A DNA stretch of 19,900 nt from NCBI GenBank assembly GCA_002477475.1, contig DLPX01000078.1, positions 1 to 19,900 on the forward strand, read 5' to 3'. The DNA comes from Proteobacteria bacterium UBA7447. Its GTDB lineage: Bacteria; Pseudomonadota; Gammaproteobacteria; Arenicellales; UBA868. A program made the translations under genes and the position numbers. The notes under the pieces were generated by a model, which made no database searches, was not told the DNA's origin, and was given only the letters and a program-made list of their open reading frames with translations. Shown here piece by piece: positions 15,475 to 19,900 of this stretch (positions within the stretch are counted from its first letter, which is position 1; each line of letters opens with the position of its first letter).

Positions 15475-16722
15475 TCAACGGTTAGCGGACACGCCGCCCT
15501 CCTGAATCAGACGTCCGGAAGAAAAACGCTCCAGACCGAGTTTTTCAGCAAGCGGATGCGGCGTGTCTTTTGCAATCAGGTGGGCGAATGTGTTTGCCGC
15601 TGCAGGCGTCGTCTTGAATCCGCCAGAACCTGCTACGTCAATATAAAACCCGCAGGTGTTCGTCTTCGAGATAATGGGGCTACCGTCGTAAGGGATATCC
15701 AGCATGCCAGCCCAATGACGCAACAACTTCAACCGGCCGAAACTGGGGAAAACTTCCAACATCGACGTCGTCGCATCTTCAATAATCGGAAACGTCCCTC
15801 GCTGGGCGTAGGAAGGATAAGGATCAGCTCCCTGCCCGACTACTATCTCTCCTTTGTCCGACTGCATCAGATAGGTGCCGTAGTAACTCCTGATGACGAC
15901 GATCTCATTCAGCACAGGCTTCACGGGTTCCGATACCCAGGCTTGCAATGGCTGGGTTGTGATTGGGAGGCGTTGACCCACCATTGAGGCGACAACGCTG
16001 CCGTGGCCGGCGACGGCCATACCGACTTTTTTTGCTTTGATCAGTCCCCGGGTCGTTTCGACACCAGTCACCGCGCCTTTCTCCTGCTGTATTCCAGTAA
16101 CCTCACAGTTCTGGATAATATCTACGCCTCGAGCATCAGCGGCACGGGCAAATCCCCACGCCACAGCGTCATGCCTCACCATCGACGCACGCGGCTGATA
16201 AACCCCGCCGCGCACAGGGAGCCGCATATTTGGCGAGGGATCAAAGATTGGGATCTTTTGTTTCACTTCGTCGAGCGTCAACATCCGGTACTCCGCCCCA
16301 TAAATATGCATCGTATTGGCCATCTGAAGCGCTATTCGATTAGCGGCGGAACTTTGGATGAAAGTGATCATTCCCCGCTGACTCACCATCAGGTTGTAAT
16401 TCAAGTCCCGACTTAACTGATGGTAGAGATCGAGCGACATTTCATGAAACGGAACACTGTCTTCTCTAAGAAAATTCGAGCGAACTGTCATGGTGTTCCG
16501 ACCCGTGTTACCCCCACCTAGCCAGCCCTTCTCCAAAACGGCCACGTTGGTGATGCCGTGCTCTTTCGCCAAAAAATAAGCTGCACCGAGACCATGCCCT
16601 CCGCCCCCAATAATCACGACATCATACTCACGCTTGGGATCCGGGCTTCGCCACATTTTTTCCCAATGACGGTGACCCGTCAGAGCGTTTCTTGCAATTG
16701 AAAAAATTGAAAAACGTTTCAA
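15475..16722 (-). CDS. soxB: Sarcosine oxidase beta subunit
   Basis: A 415-residue flavoprotein subunit and first gene of the operon. It starts SIFSIARNAL near the N-terminus, as in other beta subunits, which supports the TTG start at 16720-16722 despite only a weak AGG upstream. FAD binds at G39-x-G41-xx-G44 (VVIIGGGGHGLGAAY), followed by VLEKGWLGGGNTGRNT. H184 in MVRHDAVAWGFARAA aligns with the histidine reported to hold covalent FMN in characterised enzymes. The C-terminal region has SPIISKTNTCGFYIDVAGSG and the family GGFKTTPAAA turn. In the complex it oxidises sarcosine and reduces O2 to H2O2. Thirteen bases separate its stop from soxD. Confidence 0.95.
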   Translation of the reverse strand: MKRFSIFSIARNALTGHRHWEKMWRSPDPKREYDVVIIGGGGHGLGAAYFLAKEHGITNVAVLEKGWLGGGNTGRNTMTVRSNFLREDSVPFHEMSLDLYHQLSRDLNYNLMVSQRGMITFIQSSAANRIALQMANTMHIYGAEYRMLTLDEVKQKIPIFDPSPNMRLPVRGGVYQPRASMVRHDAVAWGFARAADARGVDIIQNCEVTGIQQEKGAVTGVETTRGLIKAKKVGMAVAGHGSVVASMVGQRLPITTQPLQAWVSEPVKPVLNEIVVIRSYYGTYLMQSDKGEIVVGQGADPYPSYAQRGTFPIIEDATTSMLEVFPSFGRLKLLRHWAGMLDIPYDGSPIISKTNTCGFYIDVAGSGGFKTTPAAANTFAHLIAKDTPHPLAEKLGLERFSSGRLIQEGGVSANR

Positions 16723-16866
16723 GGGAGACCTATTCCATTCTGGAAGGAGGGGAAATTAACGCGAATCCGAACGACGGGCGCGACTTTTATATTCAACGCC
16801 ATATAATTTTGTTAGAGTCTTGCGGGCAATCATATACTCACACATTATATAAAAATAACGAAACAA
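16723..16866. promoter_or_regulatory. Divergent promoter region between soxB and the paralog/DUF1116 operon
   Basis: A 144-base AT-rich gap between two divergent operons. A perfect TATAAT lies on the plus strand at 16802-16807, pointing to the 16867 gene with a leader near 50 bases. Another perfect TATAAT lies on the minus strand at 16844-16849, pointing to soxB. Neither has a convincing -35 box, as expected if an activator is needed. No clear operator palindrome or riboswitch fold was seen by eye. Confidence 0.4.
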
Positions 16867-17505
16867 ATGACTGATGTCGAAACAAGAATAGCCGTAAATC
16901 CTGGGCAAGTTGAGTGGGCTGGGGATAACCCCGGCATCTATCTCAGAGAATCACCAGACGGCCCCTGGACAGGGCTCGGCATATTCTTCCGCGTTCTATT
17001 CTCGGCGCACGGTCAAGGATCAGCCATGATTATCCTTGGTGATCCTCAAAAAACTCAAGGTTTCCCCAATGCCAGAAACCTGTGCATCACGACGAATTCC
17101 GAACTAACGCAATATCTTGTCCAGAACTTTGTGTCTCGATTTCCCTCGTTTCGTAGCCAACCCGCCTTAGAGGCCATGACCTGGCTGGAGGCCGAATCCC
17201 ATTCGTCCGAAGGCGATATGAAAAATTCCTGGACCGAAACAATGAGTGCGGCGAGTTGTGAAGCCCAAATGCACTGGGCTGAACTGGGCGAACCTTTTGC
17301 GGTCGAGGTTGCTCCAAAGGATTGCGCTACCGGCCTCCATGACATGTACAGTGTGTTTCTGGAGGCGCGCAATGCATCGATTTCCCTTAACGGAGAGTCG
17401 CTATCCGGACGCGTCTGCGAGCGAGTCTTCTTTGGGCGAGAAATGAGTACCGCTTTTATGGCAGTTTCCGAAACATGGGTCTTACCCCCTGAAACACAAC
17501 CCTGA
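16867..17505 (+). CDS. Unrecognised protein, first of a tandem paralogous pair
   Basis: A 212-residue soluble protein I cannot assign to a family. There is no signal peptide, membrane segment, nucleotide motif or zinc cluster. It is clearly paralogous along its length to the next gene. Shared elements in order are PGQV-x-W-x-G-x-NPGI (12-24), PDGP, FFR, a G-x-G turn, NL followed by a YL-x3-F helix, SEGD, a W-x2-LG-x-P strand, SI-x-LNG-x2-L, and a C-terminal TAF-x3-SETW. The many short strands suggest a beta-rich fold. No ribosome site precedes the ATG (CGAAACAA), so initiation may be weak or leaderless. It heads an operon of three genes with 6-base gaps and is divergent from soxB. Confidence 0.75.
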   Translation: MTDVETRIAVNPGQVEWAGDNPGIYLRESPDGPWTGLGIFFRVLFSAHGQGSAMIILGDPQKTQGFPNARNLCITTNSELTQYLVQNFVSRFPSFRSQPALEAMTWLEAESHSSEGDMKNSWTETMSAASCEAQMHWAELGEPFAVEVAPKDCATGLHDMYSVFLEARNASISLNGESLSGRVCERVFFGREMSTAFMAVSETWVLPPETQP

Positions 17506-17511
17506 ACCCTT

Positions 17512-18129
17512 ATGCCTCTTTCATCACCGATTCACCCTGGCCAGGTCGTCTGGACTGGCGAAAACCCAGGGATTTTGCTGAAGGAAAACCCCGACGGCCC
17601 CTTTTCTGCAATCGCGCTCTTTTTCCGTATTTATGTGTCTCCCGCAGGAAGAGGCACTGTGCTACTACTGTTAGATTCACCCGAGGAAAAACGGGCGTTT
17701 CCGGAGGGCTGTAACCTCCTCCTTCACGATAACCAGGACCTCGCAGAATATCTTCTGGAAACCTTCATTCTGAGACTGCCTGCCTTTGCTGCTCTGCCCT
17801 CCTGCGAATCTCTGTCTCTCATCCCCATAGAAGAGTGCCGGTCAGAGGGCGACCCGCGGGTCCGTTACTCTGAAATCATCAGGGCCGACTCTCTGGATAT
17901 CGAACTTGTATGGGACGGGTTGGGAAAACCGACTGCGCTCGAACTCCCCCCAGAGCTTACCGGGGGAAAAGAAAACGAACTCTATACACTCTTAATCGAG
18001 TCCACCAATCCATCAATTCACATAAATGGACGACGATTGCCGGGTTCCCCCGTGGAACGAGTCCAGGCGGGAATCAAGACGACCACGGCTTTTCTGTATT
18101 TCTCTGAGACCTGGATACGCCCGGCCTAG
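17512..18129 (+). CDS. Unrecognised protein, second of the tandem paralogous pair
   Basis: A 205-residue homologue of the preceding gene, starting six bases after its stop. It keeps PGQVVWTGENPGILL near the N-terminus, PDGP, FFR, SEGD, a W-x2-LG-x-P strand, an HINGRRLPG segment and the end FLYFSETW. The pair differ along most of the length while keeping these blocks, so the duplication is old rather than recent. The two may form a heterodimer or separate subunits of one complex. No catalytic motif is evident. No Shine-Dalgarno precedes the ATG, so translation probably depends on re-initiation from the upstream gene. Confidence 0.75.
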   Translation: MPLSSPIHPGQVVWTGENPGILLKENPDGPFSAIALFFRIYVSPAGRGTVLLLLDSPEEKRAFPEGCNLLLHDNQDLAEYLLETFILRLPAFAALPSCESLSLIPIEECRSEGDPRVRYSEIIRADSLDIELVWDGLGKPTALELPPELTGGKENELYTLLIESTNPSIHINGRRLPGSPVERVQAGIKTTTAFLYFSETWIRPA

Positions 18130-18135
18130 GCAATC

Positions 18136-19344
18136 ATGATGGTCACACTTTCTCACGCAGCCGACACGCAGTCGATCTCACGGGTTTTGCGTGTAAATCC
18201 TCTCTGGAGAGAAATGCAAACTGCGGGCAATGCCGTTAACCTTGCTGACACCACGCTGCTGCATGCGGGACCAGCTTTTTCCGATCCCACTGAGATCGTT
18301 AGACCTGTTTTGAACTCCGCAAAGGTTGCCCTAGTTTTCAATGGCGCAGCACAAGACTTTGACGAAGCCGAGCACCTTATTTTCTCTGGAGCCATCACCT
18401 TGGAGCCTGCACAAGACTATGATGTCGTCACACCCCTGGCGGCCGTGGTCTCTTCTAAAATGCTGCTGCACTGCATTGAGGACGACTCCGATGGGAACGT
18501 GAAATCATTTTCCCCGATAAACGGAGGCAACGGACCTGCCCCACGGCTGGGAACATGCTCTAAAGCGGCGCTTGAGCACCTGACATGGCTTCATGACTCT
18601 CTTGGCCCTGTACTCAGTCAGGTTTGTGATGACGGCATCACTCTTCTCGATATTGCCGCAGACTCCCTGCATGAGGGTGATGACTGTCACGGCAGAACAC
18701 CAGCGGGTACTAGACTTCTCCTCGAAAAGATCAGACCCCGACTACGGGTTCGGCCTAAAGCAGAAAAGTACCTTTCCTTCATCGAAGACAGCCCAAGTTT
18801 CTTTTTGAACCTTTGGATGGCTGCTTCTAAAGCCATCTTGCTCGGCGCTAGGGGAACTCCTGAAAGCAGTTTGATCATCACGGCGGCGGCTAACGGGCGC
18901 GAGACCGGTATTCAGGTTGCGGGGTTGCCGGGCCAATGGTTTACAGCCCCAGCCTCTCCCCCTCACGGCGCCTTTGAAGTGGATCTGCCACAGTCCCGGG
19001 CACTTGGGGCCATCGGCGACAGTGCGATAGTAGATATCTTGGGATTTGGCGCGATGGCGATGTCTTTCTCTAGTGCGCAACAAAAAAACCTAGGTCATTT
19101 CCTACCCCGAGATGGTCTCAGCACGGGTGCTCTGCTGACTTCGTCTCCTCATCCGGCTTTTGCAGAACTAGGGCTCCGTGTAGGCCTGACCGCGCGGGCG
19201 TGGCTGGCGTCCAATCGGCAACCATTAGTCAGCCTGGGAATACTCGATAATGCGGGCGAAGTCGGGCGTCTAGGCGGGGGGATATTTGAGCAACCACGGA
19301 GTTTGGCGACCGATTGCGTGGAAGCGCTGGCAACCAACGCATGA
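18136..19344 (+). CDS. DUF1116-like protein (YlbE/YahG relative)
   Basis: A 402-residue protein that matches the DUF1116 pattern from memory. Matching elements are TTLLHAGPAF near 39-48, a GAITLEPAQDYDVVTPLAAVV block, HEGDDCHGRT at 179-187, FFLNLWMAASKA at 222-233, ANGRETGI at 252-259, QWFTAPA at 267-273 and GDSAIVDILGFG at 294-305. E. coli YlbE (AllG) has been linked with FdrA and YlbF to an oxamate carbamoyltransferase in allantoin breakdown. No FdrA, YlbF or carbamate kinase is visible here, so that role should not be carried over. Either ATG of the ATGATG pair could start it; TAGG lies just upstream. It is the last gene of the three-gene operon, six bases after the second paralog. Confidence 0.78.
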   Translation: MMVTLSHAADTQSISRVLRVNPLWREMQTAGNAVNLADTTLLHAGPAFSDPTEIVRPVLNSAKVALVFNGAAQDFDEAEHLIFSGAITLEPAQDYDVVTPLAAVVSSKMLLHCIEDDSDGNVKSFSPINGGNGPAPRLGTCSKAALEHLTWLHDSLGPVLSQVCDDGITLLDIAADSLHEGDDCHGRTPAGTRLLLEKIRPRLRVRPKAEKYLSFIEDSPSFFLNLWMAASKAILLGARGTPESSLIITAAANGRETGIQVAGLPGQWFTAPASPPHGAFEVDLPQSRALGAIGDSAIVDILGFGAMAMSFSSAQQKNLGHFLPRDGLSTGALLTSSPHPAFAELGLRVGLTARAWLASNRQPLVSLGILDNAGEVGRLGGGIFEQPRSLATDCVEALATNA

Positions 19345-19387
19345 TTCGGAATGTCCGCGAACCAGCCCTGGCGACTCACACAAAAAA

Positions 19388-19900
19388 TTACCTTGAAGGG
19401 ATTTGGTTTCGGTGAATGTTTTCCTCGAGGAATAATCGTGCCGTCTCGGCGGCCGCAAAACGGCACTCGTTCATCGAGTAATCTGAAAAGAAAGCATTAT
19501 GCGGTGTAATGATAATGCGCCCGAGGGTCCACTCTTCTCGTCTGCGCCAGGCGTTTATCAGGTGGTGAGAGCCTGGCGGTTCCTCTGGCAGAACATCTAG
19601 ACCTACTCCGCCGATTCTGCCTGAAACAAGACCCTCTTCCAGGGTATCCAAGCTATCAATTAATCTGCCTCGAGCAGTATTCACCAACAAGAGTCCTCGC
19701 TTAGCTGCTCTAAGAAGTTCAGCATTGATCATGGACTCGGTTTCTGCGGTTAAAGGGCAATGCAGAGTCAGTACGTCAGCCTCGTCGACTAATTCCTGCA
19801 AGGAAGTCGCCCGCTCAACCTGAAGCGCCCTGAACATGCCGTTGCTGACATACGGATCATACGCCAGCGTTTTATACCCAAAGGGCGAAAGTCGGCGCGC
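19388..19900 (-). CDS. D-2-hydroxyacid dehydrogenase (CtBP-like), 5'-truncated
   Basis: About 170 C-terminal residues of an NAD-dependent D-isomer-specific 2-hydroxyacid dehydrogenase; the frame continues past the window edge (ARRLSPFGYKTLAYDPYVS), so an internal ATG at 19837 is not the start. Visible elements are the end of the NAD fold (LAYDPYVS), DVLTLHCPLTAET, VNTARGRLID with the catalytic arginine, LDVLPEEPP with the acid-base glutamate, and ITPHNAFFSD with the catalytic histidine. The PHNAFFSDYS ending resembles C-terminal-binding-protein-like members more than SerA. It converges on the DUF1116 gene with 43 bases between stops, so it is probably a separate unit. Substrate unknown. Confidence 0.88.
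   Translation of the reverse strand, partial: ARRLSPFGYKTLAYDPYVSNGMFRALQVERATSLQELVDEADVLTLHCPLTAETESMINAELLRAAKRGLLLVNTARGRLIDSLDTLEEGLVSGRIGGVGLDVLPEEPPGSHHLINAWRRREEWTLGRIIITPHNAFFSDYSMNECRFAAAETARLFLEENIHRNQIPSR

Noticed and set aside
16744..16750. Perfect AAGGAGG on the plus strand in the divergent gap.
   Set aside because: No ATG, GTG or TTG follows at a usable distance. An in-frame ATT at 16755 would give a short peptide ending over the 16867 start, but there is no support for ATT initiation.

Overview
The window reads as a chromosomal segment of a Gram-negative proteobacterium, most likely a gammaproteobacterium. It carries an LpxL/HtrB-type lipid A acyltransferase and a tRNA-Thr(CGU) with an encoded CCA end that closely resembles the E. 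coli one. GC content looks moderate, genes are tightly packed with 4-base ATGA overlaps, and nothing looks like a transposase, phage or CRISPR array. The habitat (possibly marine) and exact lineage are inference.

Region 1 (1-5468) is a methylated-amine block. A 5'-truncated MttB-family corrinoid methyltransferase lacking an internal amber codon runs rightward. It converges on a leftward pair made of a dimethylglycine/sarcosine dehydrogenase-like flavoprotein with a GcvT tail, then, after one base, an AlaX-type tRNA-Ala editing protein. Divergent from this pair is an Ada-like AraC/O6-methylguanine-DNA methyltransferase fusion.

Region 2 (5498-10900) is more general. It holds an SLC13/DASS permease with two cytoplasmic RCK-C domains, an LpxL-like acyltransferase, a bacterial voltage-gated sodium channel preceded by a small membrane protein, a UDP-glucuronate decarboxylase, and tRNA-Thr.

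Region 3 (10973-16722, leftward) is a complete heterotetrameric sarcosine oxidase operon in the order soxB-soxD-soxA-soxG. It is followed 36 bases later by a stand-alone methyltransferase like the C-terminal domain of the ovothiol enzyme OvoA. Together regions 1 and 3 could carry glycine betaine or related methylamines through dimethylglycine and sarcosine to glycine, passing one-carbon units to a corrinoid or to folate.

Region 4 (16867-19900) starts divergently from soxB. It is a three-gene operon with 6-base gaps: two tandem paralogous proteins of about 205-212 residues that I do not recognise, then a DUF1116-like protein (relatives of E. coli YlbE/YahG). A partial CtBP-like 2-hydroxyacid dehydrogenase converges on it from the right edge. 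The tandem-paralog plus DUF1116 operon is the best candidate for an undescribed system.

No stretch above 300 bases lacks a gene. The larger gaps (4429-4604, 7355-7557, 9685-9824, 10773-10972, 16723-16866) hold promoter candidates, the tRNA, or one unassigned inverted repeat. I found no convincing intrinsic terminator.
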